DNA from: Chlorobiota bacterium
GTDB taxonomy: Bacteria > Bacteroidota > Bacteroidia > Bacteroidales > VadinHA17
Direction of reading: 5' to 3'
Assembly: GCA_013152085.1 (NCBI GenBank)
Contig: JAADHC010000002.1
Coordinates: forward strand, 1-61,843
DNA: 61,843 bases
Both the position numbers and the translations under genes were made by a program. Positions 28,985 to 36,351 of this stretch are shown piece by piece. Below the pieces are notes generated by a model, which saw nothing but the letters and a program-made list of their open reading frames with translations, was not told the DNA's origin and ran no database searches. Within the stretch, counting starts at the first letter, position 1. The number at the start of each line of letters is the position of its first letter.

Positions 28985-29680
28985 TTAATCTTTTTCGTTT
29001 AATGCAGTGTAGATCAATCCGGTTAATTCCGCACCGACTTTAAAGCCAACAGCGATATAGATGATCGGGATTACTCCTCCACTAATCAGGTTATTTAATC
29101 CTCCGGTGGGGAGGAAATTCTGCAGGAATGTTCCACCGTTGAGAAAACCAAGTAAACCAACTGAGGCAAAAGTAATTCCGGCCAGTGATTCAACTAAAGA
29201 CAGGGCTACATGACTTACCTTATAATCCTCGTAGGAAAGTAGCATCAGCAGGAACCCTGTTGCAATAATCACTCCTCCCTGAAATCCTCCTCCAGGTGTC
29301 AGGTGTCCGTGAATGAATACATAAGCTCCCAGCAGGATGATGGCAGGGAAGAGTAGTTTTGAGCCTGTCATTACGATTCGGCTTGAAGAGAACAGTACAG
29401 CACGTTCACCCAGTTGGTGCCTCCCTTTATAGAGGATGCTGGACATTGCTGTTGTAGCCAGGAATAATACAGTCACCTCGCCCAGGGTGTCAAATCCTCT
29501 AAAGTTTACGACAATTGCCGTTACCACATTGGCTACACCCATTTTATCGGGAGAAGTGGTAAGATAAAAATCCTTTACTCCGTGAAGAAAAAACTGATGT
29601 CCGAAATCAATTTTAAACAATACTTCGAGCAGATAAACCCCAAATACTGCGAGCAGTGATAATACCAGGATTTTTTTCAT
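28985..29680 (-). CDS. MbhE-MnhB fused antiporter subunit (MbsE/F position)
   Basis: A 231-residue membrane protein combining two modules. The N-terminal 95 residues match MbhE-type proteins (VANVVTAIVVNFRGFDTLGE). The rest is MnhB/MrpB-type (GAYVFIHGHLTPGGGFQGGV at about 117-136). The two are separate genes in many archaeal MBH operons and joined in others. It overlaps the preceding MbhD-like gene by four bases. Confidence 0.88.
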   Translation of the reverse strand: MKKILVLSLLAVFGVYLLEVLFKIDFGHQFFLHGVKDFYLTTSPDKMGVANVVTAIVVNFRGFDTLGEVTVLFLATTAMSSILYKGRHQLGERAVLFSSSRIVMTGSKLLFPAIILLGAYVFIHGHLTPGGGFQGGVIIATGFLLMLLSYEDYKVSHVALSLVESLAGITFASVGLLGFLNGGTFLQNFLPTGGLNNLISGGVIPIIYIAVGFKVGAELTGLIYTALNEKD

Positions 29681-29958
29681 TTCGATGCAGGTTTTGAGGG
29701 CCGTTTCGGTTCTTCTTCGAAACGGACAGTGTTTCGTATGGTAATGATAAAGACAATCGTGGTTAATGCTACGCCGATAGCCGCTTCTGTAAGGGCTACA
29801 TCAGGAGCCTGCAGGAATAAAAACAGGATAGAGAGGATCAGGCTGATTACACCCGTACCGATAACCGCATACAGAAGGTCTCGCTGGACAATAGAATAGA
29901 TAGCTGTACCGATCATTAGTAACAGCAGAAACAACAGTAATATGATATATATGATCAT
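29677..29958 (-). CDS. MbhD-like hydrogenase/antiporter subunit (DUF4040)
   Basis: A 93-residue, three-helix protein matching the MbhD/MrpA C-terminal module: RDLLYAVIGTGVISLILSIL and APDVALTEAAIGVALTTIVF. The conserved Asp and Glu in that helix belong to the ion path. The tail is basic. Four-base overlaps occur on both sides. Confidence 0.87.
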   Translation of the reverse strand: MIIYIILLLFLLLLMIGTAIYSIVQRDLLYAVIGTGVISLILSILFLFLQAPDVALTEAAIGVALTTIVFIITIRNTVRFEEEPKRPSKPASK

Positions 29959-30317
29959 TTGTTCTCCTCCTTATTTTCCTGGTTAACATAAACTTCACGA
30001 TACTGGTCGTATTCCGCTCCACCTTTCAGGTAAGGATAATTTTTACGTTTGTAGTTGGCACGGGCCAGGGCATGCGAGCTGATGGGATTGGAAAAAGCAA
30101 TAAAAATAACCAGGACCATTGCTTTAATGATCCATCCCGGTTCCAAAAAGCCAACGCCCAGAATCACACTCATTCCTCCCAGTGTGGTTGCCTTGGTCCC
30201 TGCCTGCAGGCGGTTGTATGTATCCGGCATGCGAAAGATTCCCAACCCTCCAAGGAACAGGAATATCCCTCCGATCAGCAGCAGAATTAAACCGATAATT
30301 TCCAGAATATCTCTCAT
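29955..30317 (-). CDS. mrpG: MrpG/MnhG antiporter subunit (MbsC position)
   Basis: A 120-residue small membrane protein. The MnhG signature is GGIFLFLGGLGIFRMPDTYN followed by RLQAGTKATTLGGMSVILG, and AFSNPISSHALARANYK near residue 80. The acidic C-terminal tail is soluble. It overlaps the MrpF-like gene upstream and the MbhD-like gene downstream by four bases each. Confidence 0.9.
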   Translation of the reverse strand: MRDILEIIGLILLLIGGIFLFLGGLGIFRMPDTYNRLQAGTKATTLGGMSVILGVGFLEPGWIIKAMVLVIFIAFSNPISSHALARANYKRKNYPYLKGGAEYDQYREVYVNQENKEENK

Positions 30318-30574
30318 AATGCACCCTCCAGATATCTTGCAATGACCAGTACTCCGATAAATCCGAGCACACCATAAACGAGTGCAACGTCAACATAAAT
30401 AAACCGTTTGAAGACAAATGCCAGCAGGACCAGTAAGGCCATGGCAATGGTTGTCAGCGTATCCAGAGCTACCGTACGGTCAGCAGCAGTTGGGCCTTTG
30501 ATGAACCGCAGGACAGCAAAGAAAATGCCTGTGATCATAAAGCCCAATGTGATGTAAATAATCATATTCACCAT
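30314..30574 (-). CDS. mrpF: MrpF/MnhF antiporter subunit (MbsB position)
   Basis: An 86-residue, three-helix protein. FIKGPTAADRTVALDTLT with the conserved Asp is the MnhF signature, followed by VDVALVYGVLGFIGVLVIARYLE. It lies two bases after the MrpE-like gene. Confidence 0.9.
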   Translation of the reverse strand: MVNMIIYITLGFMITGIFFAVLRFIKGPTAADRTVALDTLTTIAMALLVLLAFVFKRFIYVDVALVYGVLGFIGVLVIARYLEGAL

Positions 30575-30576
30575 AG

Positions 30577-31089
30577 TCAGAATATTTTTAGAAGGATTTT
30601 TTCAAATTTTTCAGCAATCTCCCTGTGTGTTTCCACCGGATCAAGGGTTTTAACATCAATCCAGTGGATGTAGAATGTGTCATCAATAATATCTACAGAC
30701 AGGGTCCCGGGGGTAAGGGTAATGCTGTTGGCCAGCACCATCCTGCCATATTCGGAAGTCAGGTTTGTTTTGAACTTAACAATTCCCGGGTTAATAGGCA
30801 GGGTGGGAGAGATCACACGACGGGCTACATCCAGGTTGGATTTTATTAACTCGATTAAAAATACAAACAGGTAGTAGAAAACATAAAATAACTTTGCCGG
30901 TGCGAAGATGCTGACGTCACAACACACAAAAAACCGACTGGTAAACAAGGCAATCAGCAGACTTACGAGAAGACCTGTTATAACCTCCTGTATGGCCAGG
31001 GTGCTTGTAAATCCAAGCCATGCAATGAACAGAACCAGCCAGCTTAAAAAGAATTGTGTAAGTTTTTGTGAAAATGTTAAACTTTCCAT
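30577..31089 (-). CDS. mrpE: MrpE/MnhE antiporter subunit (MbsA position)
   Basis: A 170-residue protein starting at the ATG at 31089; the in-frame TTG at 31104 would add five residues. N-terminal helices (FLSWLVLFIAWLGF) are followed by FYVFYYLFVFLIELIKSNLDVARR and the conserved MVLANSITLTPGTLSVDI segment. It is the first intact gene of the MBS-like operon and follows the shortened dehydrogenase-like gene by about 20 bases. Confidence 0.9.
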   Translation of the reverse strand: MESLTFSQKLTQFFLSWLVLFIAWLGFTSTLAIQEVITGLLVSLLIALFTSRFFVCCDVSIFAPAKLFYVFYYLFVFLIELIKSNLDVARRVISPTLPINPGIVKFKTNLTSEYGRMVLANSITLTPGTLSVDIIDDTFYIHWIDVKTLDPVETHREIAEKFEKILLKIF

Positions 31090-31109
31090 AAGATCAGGTG
31101 TCAATGGGT

Positions 31110-31445
31110 TTAATCCAGGTCGTATTTTTTGTCACTGAAGTATTTCATGAACTGGACACGTTCATATTCGGCAGGGTTGGGGCTGTTGACCTGGCTCATT
31201 TTTCCTTTAAAATCATCGATCTTTTCAAAATGGTGTTTCTCCATCCAGTTTTTCAGCCCGTCAAGTAGTATTTTGATATGATCAATACCCTGTGTATACA
31301 GTACAGATGCTACCTGAACAGCATCAGCCCCTGCTCCGCTTTCTTCAATCTTTTTCAGATTCCTGATTGAGCTGGTAATGCTACAGCTTCCGGCAACAAC
31401 CGGAGATTTAATCGTTAATCCCAAATAATTGGTAGACAGGTCCAT
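31110..31445 (-). pseudogene. Internally deleted dihydroorotate-dehydrogenase-like gene
   Basis: The 111-residue frame reads like the two ends of a roughly 330-residue dihydroorotate-dehydrogenase-like protein joined in frame. Residues 1-40 (MDLSTNYLGLTIKSPVVAGS and IEESGAGA) match the start of the barrel. From about 41 (DAVQVASVLYTQG) to the end (NPAEYERVQFMKYFS) it matches the last strand and C-terminal helices. The middle, with the FMN and substrate residues, is absent. The join falls in a GA-rich repeat-like GAGADA, suggesting recombination between short similar sequences. The frame is open and heads the operon, so it might still be translated. Catalysis is not expected. Confidence 0.65.
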
Positions 31446-31482
31446 GACTTTATTTGTTATATAATAAACAATTCATCGGGCG

Positions 31483-31490
31483 CAAATGTA
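31483..31490 (-). promoter_or_regulatory. Candidate -7 box of the MBS-like operon
   Basis: On the minus strand the box reads TACATTTG, an exact TAnnTTTG match, 38 bases before the first ATG of the operon at 31445. A TTG exists further upstream but about 30 bases away, so the -33 element is uncertain. Confidence 0.45.
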
Positions 31491-31678
31491 GAAGAGAAAA
31501 TGAAAAAAATATATATTCTTCAACATATCTAGATATATAAGTAGTAGGATTATTCCCTATATGGGTTTAAGGAGGTATGTATTATGAGTTAGTGAGAAAA
31601 GAAAAAAATAATAAACAGGTGTAATACAGTTAGTTAAGTATAAGTGTCTTCTAATTGCTGAAGAGCATATGAATTCAT

Positions 31679-31704
31679 GTTTCTGAACATGGTGTTTCAG
31701 AAAC
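31679..31704. repeat. Inverted repeat, possible operator
   Basis: The arms GTTTCTGAACA and TGTTTCAGAAAC form an 11-bp dyad with a one-base bulge around a TGG centre, about 200 bases upstream of the MBS-like operon promoter. There is no T-run, so it is not a terminator. A regulator-binding site is possible. Confidence 0.3.
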
Positions 31705-31998
31705 GAATGTTGATAAAGAGGGAAGGGAGCTTTTGGACGGGAATTTGCAGATTTTGCTCCGTGAGTGAATTCCGGTACAGAATAAAGCCGGGACCCTGAG
31801 ATAGAGAACAAAAAAATGTTTGGTACGAACGGAGTTTGCCGGGTGTGATTTATTGGTTGTTCAGCAGTCGTATTTTTGGGTGTTTTTCATTTGTCCCTCG
31901 GTCTGAGTATACATGTTTTCCTGGTCGAGTTCGAAAAACCGTTCCATCAGTTGCCTTTTTTCTTCTGCTGAATTGTAGTAATCATTTGATTTGCAAAA

Positions 31999-32030
31999 AA
32001 GCCCCCGGGAATCATTAATTCCGGGGGCTT
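31999..32030 (-). terminator. Rho-independent terminator downstream of the SHOCT gene
   Basis: A perfect 10-bp GC-rich stem, AAGCCCCCGG/CCGGGGGCTT, with a 12-base loop. On the minus strand it is followed by a run of six T. It ends the leftward copper-region transcription unit whose last gene stops at 32052. A-runs on the other side would also let it work on the plus strand. Confidence 0.85.
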
Positions 32031-32051
32031 TTCAATAGTCTGTTTTCCGGA

Positions 32052-32276
32052 TCAGTGCCGGTGCAGGGTTTGCAGATTTTCTTCCAGCTCTTCAGCCGAG
32101 AGTTCTCCTCTGGCAAACCGTGCTTTCAGGATCTCTTGCGGATTGGGTTTACCGCCGGTTTCCGTTGTTCCGGTTTTTCGTATAGTCTGAACGACAAACC
32201 ATACAAACAGTGCGATCAGTGGCAGCCAAATCAGCCACATCATCGACATTCCCCAAAAACTCCAGTTATGCATCAT
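32052..32276 (-). CDS. Small membrane protein with SHOCT domain
   Basis: A 74-residue protein starting at the ATG at 32276, the first of two adjacent ATGs; longer in-frame extensions run into the Met-rich gene. One membrane helix (WLIWLPLIALFVWFVVQTI) follows a His/Trp/Met-rich N-terminus. The C-terminal SHOCT motif is NPQEILKARFARGELSAEEL. Such proteins commonly lie in copper loci of Bacteroidota. Function unknown. Last gene before the terminator. Confidence 0.8.
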   Translation of the reverse strand: MMHNWSFWGMSMMWLIWLPLIALFVWFVVQTIRKTGTTETGGKPNPQEILKARFARGELSAEELEENLQTLHRH

Positions 32277-32310
32277 GATTTCCAAGTTTTTATGATTTGT
32301 ATAATAATAT

Positions 32311-32988
32311 TTACTGTTTAATAATTGTTTCCGGTGAAAAGCGCAATTGGTTTTCCGGACCCATAACAAGAACCTGGCCTTTTATTGGCTTCACACGGAG
32401 TGGTGAAGGCTCTCTTACGGGTACCTCATTTTCATCACGGATCATGGAAGCATCATCACGGGTGCGGGATTTGACTTTTTTCAGTTCCATTTGCTGCATT
32501 TTACTGTGACGGTTCATCTCCTGATTTGCAGGTCTGTCTGTGGTATCCGTGTTGTGCATATTTCCGGCATTTTTACCGTTCATATTCATCATTTGCATGC
32601 AATTTTGCATATTTTTCGTCATCATGGATTGCATGTTGTTGTCCGGTTGTTGTCCGGTCATCATGTTTTTTTGATCCCCTTTCTGCTGATGCATTTTCAT
32701 CATGTTCATGCACATCTGCATATGGTCTTTCATCATGGATTGCATTTCCTGTTGGTTCTGCATCATTCCTTCCTGGGTTCCATTGTTCTGATCGTGTTGC
32801 ATCATTTTTGTGTCGGATTGCATCATCATATGTTGGCAGTTTTTCAGCGTATCTTTCTGCATCAAAGCGGAAGATATGATGTGGTGTCCGTTCATTTTCT
32901 GCGACTGTTCCCGGGAGTTCTGTGCCCAGGCCATACCGCCGGCCATCAAAAAGATGGCCATTCCTGTGGTTATGATTATCTTTTTCAT
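32311..32988 (-). CDS. Secreted Met/Gln/His-rich protein, probable copper binder
   Basis: A 225-residue protein with a Sec signal (AIFLMAGGMAWAQ). Residues about 45-150 are a low-complexity array of MMQ, MMK, MNMM and HMQM with several Cys at MCMNMM-like positions. Such Met/His clusters bind Cu(I) in periplasmic resistance proteins such as PcoE/CopA-type proteins. The C-terminal 60 residues (about 165-225) are an ordinary mixed segment ending in LRFSPETIIK. Its place in the copper region supports metal binding. No named family is claimed. Confidence 0.65.
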   Translation of the reverse strand: MKKIIITTGMAIFLMAGGMAWAQNSREQSQKMNGHHIISSALMQKDTLKNCQHMMMQSDTKMMQHDQNNGTQEGMMQNQQEMQSMMKDHMQMCMNMMKMHQQKGDQKNMMTGQQPDNNMQSMMTKNMQNCMQMMNMNGKNAGNMHNTDTTDRPANQEMNRHSKMQQMELKKVKSRTRDDASMIRDENEVPVREPSPLRVKPIKGQVLVMGPENQLRFSPETIIKQ

Positions 32989-33135
32989 TTTAAATGGTAT
33001 TTGGTGATTGTTTAAATATTAATGGTTATTTCCAAAACCGGTATTATGGTATCCTGTCATTTTACCCACCCGACAGAATAAGGTCCGGGAATATTATGTA
33101 TGCATCATAATATACCGGGGGAATATGCTTTTGGA

Positions 33136-33510
33136 TTATAATCGAAAAGCCCCGGTAAGCAGATGTATCTTTGCATGGGAAAGTATCCGGCGGTTTGACA
33201 AAGGTTGTGAAGCGATGTATAACTCATTCAGGCCGCCGGTAGCTGCGTAAAATGGATTTTTCAGTTCAATCACGGGTTTTTCCGGTGCGTGTATCTTTAC
33301 CGGTGTGTAATAAACCTGGGTTGCCAGGTTGAAGTGAATATCCTCGTTTACACAGCAGTTTGTTTGATTGTTGGTTGTTGTGCTACTGACATCAACGGTC
33401 ATCAGTGCGTTATCAGCTGCACAATGCTGTCCGGGAATGGAAAATCCGGTTATCACTGCAGTGAGCCAGAGCGAAAGGAGTATGAGTGATATATTTTTTC
33501 CCGGTTTCAT
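33136..33510 (-). CDS. HYC...CC-type small secreted protein, copy 1
   Basis: A 124-residue protein starting at the ATG at 33510. The track upstream of it is a low-complexity repeat, not protein. A Sec signal (LILLSLWLTAVITGFSIPG) is followed by QHC and then TNCCVNE. This resembles the Bacteroidota HYC...CC...PP family of secreted proteins found with Cus systems, with a divergent first motif. Its promoter carries the shared 25-bp dyad (33559-33583). It leads a short run with the Met-rich and SHOCT genes. Confidence 0.65.
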   Translation of the reverse strand: MKPGKNISLILLSLWLTAVITGFSIPGQHCAADNALMTVDVSSTTTNNQTNCCVNEDIHFNLATQVYYTPVKIHAPEKPVIELKNPFYAATGGLNELYIASQPLSNRRILSHAKIHLLTGAFRL

Positions 33511-33527
33511 CTTGTGATTTTCTATTT

Positions 33528-33583
33528 CAAAGAAACAAAACCACCTGCAATAAGTTTTTATATTATTTTCGAAAAAAGGTATA
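33528..33583 (-). promoter_or_regulatory. Shared dyad operator plus TTTG element, site 1
   Basis: On the minus strand: TATA, nine bases, GAAAATAATATAA, 26 bases, then TTTG (plus-strand CAAA at 33528-33531). The dyad occupies 33559-33583 with its centre at 33571. The ATG of the HYC-type gene follows 18 bases after TTTG. Three other genes in the window have the same arrangement. Confidence 0.65.
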
Positions 33584-33597
33584 TAATTAGATATGGG

Positions 33598-33668
33598 ATT
33601 AAAGGAATAGTGGAATAGTGGAATAGTGGAATAATGGAGTAATGGAGTAATGGAATGATGGTATGAGT
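33598..33668. repeat. Imperfect 9-bp tandem repeat
   Basis: About seven units of the type GGAATAGTG drifting to GGAATAATG, GGAGTAATG and GGAATGATG. It lies upstream of the first HYC-type gene and beyond its operator. This is a simple-sequence array that could change length by slippage. It is intergenic, and the HYS-rich peptide it would encode on the minus strand is not a gene. Confidence 0.8.
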
Positions 33669-33757
33669 TATGTGTCATTTTTCAGGATACCGCAAAGCAT
33701 CTTTTGGCATGGCTATAAACACCAAAAGGAAGAATAACTGCCAGCGTATCCTGGAAG

Positions 33758-34030
33758 CTATTTTTTGTTTGTAAGATTATAAAAGAATGCAATGGAAGCT
33801 CCGGTAAGCCAGCCAATAATAAAAGTCTCAACCAGGCCGATCAGGGCTTTCCACCAGGAGATTTTCATGATAATGATGGTGGAAGTATCCAAACCATGCA
33901 GCACACTGTTAAAAAAGGCTACGGTTCCGTCGTGCCCGGCGATAAGCATAATCAATATACAACCAAGATAAAGTAAAGCGCCGGTCACTCCGATAGCAAA
34001 TCCAAATTTCTTAATATTCAAAGTTTTCAT
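33758..34030 (-). CDS. DUF5676 family membrane protein
   Basis: A 90-residue two-to-three-helix protein. MKTLNIKKFGFAIGVTGALL at the start and SWWKALIGLVETFIIGWLTG in the last helix match the small DUF5676 membrane family, often found in metal-resistance regions. It lies downstream of the AlbA-type gene on the same strand with a gap of about 100 bases. Function unknown. Confidence 0.8.
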   Translation of the reverse strand: MKTLNIKKFGFAIGVTGALLYLGCILIMLIAGHDGTVAFFNSVLHGLDTSTIIIMKISWWKALIGLVETFIIGWLTGASIAFFYNLTNKK

Positions 34031-34134
34031 GGTACTATGTGTTTAAGTTAGTATAAAGATATTTAACTATCTGAATTTAGGTGATATATGTTTAAGATGA
34101 ACTACGGGTTTTGCAATATCAGAGATAAGATTAC

Positions 34135-34956
34135 TCAAACATTCAAAACCTGCTTTTTTTTCTTTTCTGTAACATAGGTAAGTGTTTCTTTCGTATTTAG
34201 AGGTTTTGTCGTATTTCCCATACGTAAGTAAAAAACAGTATTATTGTTTTCCTTAACAAAAACAGGCCTTTGAGGCGGGGAGATACGGATCAGGCAAATC
34301 TCACGATCATCCAGGATATAGAAATTCAAATGTAACAAAGAGCAAATATCAGCGCCCAGGTTGTTTGCTACAATCAGCATAATCCTTTGCTCGAATCCGA
34401 TTTTATCCTTGTTTTTTAATGAATAATAATCATTGGCAAGTCCGGGAATTTCTCCGAATTTATTCACGCCGATAAATAACCGGCCTCCCTTTGCATTTAG
34501 CATACCGGCAATAGTTCTGATTACAATTGTTTCAATGGATGTATTGGTAGTTACCTGCCTGTAATCATATCTTAAAGAGGGAAGCATGGCAACGGTTTGT
34601 GTTTCCCCGTTACGTATTAATTCTTTTAAGTCAGCAAAAGACAACTGTGATTGAGTACCATCTCTTTTTCTCAAAGTGTTGAAATAGATAGTTAATCCCA
34701 GCCCTGACAGGCTACCGATGATTATATAGAAAACAGACATAGGTACCATATGGAAGGAGAACGAGTGTATGATATGGTTGAAAAAGGTTCTCCAAAAGGG
34801 ATAATCATGCATACCGTCATGCAGGTGTCCATACCAGCCATAAATAACCATGGTTAACGGGTGGAGGATAAAGTAGCCGATGGCTGCCCCGGACAGGATA
34901 TATAATATAAACTGTTTTCCAAGAAAATTGTGTCTGTTTGTTTTGAATATTGTCAT
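34135..34956 (-). CDS. Membrane-anchored AlbA_2/Schlafen-type putative nucleic-acid-binding protein
   Basis: A 273-residue protein starting at the ATG at 34956. Residues 10-110 hold two to three membrane helices (LYILSGAAIGYFILHPLTMVI, VPMSVFYIIIGSLSGLGLTI). Residues 115-265 resemble the AlbA_2 domain: NAKGGRLFIGVNKFGEIPGL, then VFYLRMGNTTKPL. The Glu-rich motif near the start of AlbA_2 domains is altered (RNGETQTVAML). These domains are usually soluble with a helix-turn-helix, so the membrane anchor is unusual. It follows the NDH-2 gene by about 30 bases, suggesting co-expression. Confidence 0.65.
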   Translation of the reverse strand: MTIFKTNRHNFLGKQFILYILSGAAIGYFILHPLTMVIYGWYGHLHDGMHDYPFWRTFFNHIIHSFSFHMVPMSVFYIIIGSLSGLGLTIYFNTLRKRDGTQSQLSFADLKELIRNGETQTVAMLPSLRYDYRQVTTNTSIETIVIRTIAGMLNAKGGRLFIGVNKFGEIPGLANDYYSLKNKDKIGFEQRIMLIVANNLGADICSLLHLNFYILDDREICLIRISPPQRPVFVKENNNTVFYLRMGNTTKPLNTKETLTYVTEKKKKQVLNV

Positions 34957-34987
34957 GATAGGTAGAAGCAAAAAGCCGGTATTGTTT

Positions 34988-36286
34988 TTATTTTTTATTA
35001 TCTGTAATTTTTGTAATAATCATTTGATTGCCCATATCATAGGTAAAGTAGGTCCACATCCAGTTCCATCCTACAAGAACTTTATTTCTGAATCCACTGA
35101 TTGAAACGATATGAACCAATGACCAGAGTAACCAAGCAATGTATCCTTTAAGTTTGATCTTTCCGATTTCGGCGACTGCCCGGTTACGGCCAATAGTTGC
35201 CAGGGTACCTTTATCCTTGTATTTAAACAGCATTAATGGTTTATTTTGTAGGATATTTATGATGTTCCGTGCAAGCAAATGTCCCTGTTGGATGGCGACC
35301 TGTGCAACCATCGGATGACCTTGCTGAAATTCATCATCTGTCATAAAAGCCACATCCCCTATGGCAAAGATATTGTCGGATCCTTCAACCTTGTTAAATC
35401 TGTCTGTCCGGAGACGGTTGTTCTGTTTATCTGACAGATTGTGCAGCCCGGATGGGTATTGTCCGGTGACTCCGGCAGTCCATACCAATGTTCTGGCATG
35501 TAGTGTTTCTTTTGTATTTAAGTAAACATTGATATGATCATAGGATAAGACGGCTCTTTTCAATAACACGATAACTCCTTTCTTTTCCAGTTCAGTCAGA
35601 GCTCTCAGGGAAGATTCTTTTGACATTGTTCCCAGTATACGGGTATCGGCTTCAATTAAAAAAATATGAAAAATGTCCGGATTAATTTCCGGGTAGTCAT
35701 AAGGCAGGATATGTTGTTTAAACTCTGCAATGGCTCCTGCCATTTCCACCCCGGCGGGTCCACCGCCTACAACAACAAAATTTGTAAGTGCGTCTTTTTC
35801 TGCAGGATCGGTGGTGATTACCGTTCTCTCCAGGTTTTGCAGAATCCGGCTGCGAATGTTTATGGAAGCCTGTATGGATTTCAGGTCGAGGGAAGACGCT
35901 TTTACCTGTTCCAGGTTAAAAAAGTTGGTTTTCCCACCTGTGGCCACGACAAGAAAGTCATATGTCAGACTGCCTTTATCTGTAGTAATTCGGTTCTGCT
36001 CAGGTTTTACAGATAATACTTCGCACATACGGAAAACAAAATTGGTATACCGGGAAAATAGTTTTCTCAAAGGAAAGGTAATGCTGTCAGGTTCAATAGC
36101 GCAGGATGCAACCTGGTACAGCAGTGGCTGGAAGAGATGATAATTATTACGGTCAAGCAAAACAACCTGAACAGGTTTATTGCGCAGTGTTTTTATGAAG
36201 GAGATTCCTGCGAAACCTCCTCCAATTACTACCACCCTGGGGTAATCGGATGCCGGAACAATAATATTATTTTTAACTTCATCCAT
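34988..36286 (-). CDS. ndh: Type II NADH:quinone oxidoreductase
   Basis: Single-subunit, non-pumping NADH dehydrogenase bound to the membrane face. The ATG at 36286 gives 432 residues. FAD motif VVIGGGFAGISFIKTL near residue 20; NRNNYHLFQPLLYQVA-like loop (DRNNYHLFQPLLYQVA); second nucleotide motif VVVGGGPAGVEMAGAI near 165; FAIGDVAFM near 300. The C-terminal amphipathic helices (AWLLWSLVHIVSISGFRN) anchor it. It adds a third NADH-related enzyme to the window. Confidence 0.92.
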   Translation of the reverse strand: MDEVKNNIIVPASDYPRVVVIGGGFAGISFIKTLRNKPVQVVLLDRNNYHLFQPLLYQVASCAIEPDSITFPLRKLFSRYTNFVFRMCEVLSVKPEQNRITTDKGSLTYDFLVVATGGKTNFFNLEQVKASSLDLKSIQASINIRSRILQNLERTVITTDPAEKDALTNFVVVGGGPAGVEMAGAIAEFKQHILPYDYPEINPDIFHIFLIEADTRILGTMSKESSLRALTELEKKGVIVLLKRAVLSYDHINVYLNTKETLHARTLVWTAGVTGQYPSGLHNLSDKQNNRLRTDRFNKVEGSDNIFAIGDVAFMTDDEFQQGHPMVAQVAIQQGHLLARNIINILQNKPLMLFKYKDKGTLATIGRNRAVAEIGKIKLKGYIAWLLWSLVHIVSISGFRNKVLVGWNWMWTYFTYDMGNQMIITKITDNKK

Positions 36287-36351
36287 TATATTCCAATTTA
36301 CTTTCAAACAACAGGCGATCGGATTGTTTTTGCATATATGGCTAACTGTTA

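Larger units (their letters stand above)
31446..32051. other. AT-rich intergenic region ahead of the MBS-like operon
   Basis: About 600 bases without a recognisable gene; the open frames inside it look random. It contains the promoter box at 31483-31490, the inverted repeat at 31679-31704 and the terminator at 31999-32030. No further structure was seen. Confidence 0.5.

Noticed and set aside
31557-31811. Gene in the intergenic region ahead of the MBS-like operon
   Set aside because: Composition and lack of any recognisable motif look random, and a palindrome lies inside it.
33511-33678. Longer N-terminus of the first HYC-type protein
   Set aside because: The extension is encoded by the tandem repeat and the operator; the ATG at 33510 is followed directly by a signal peptide.
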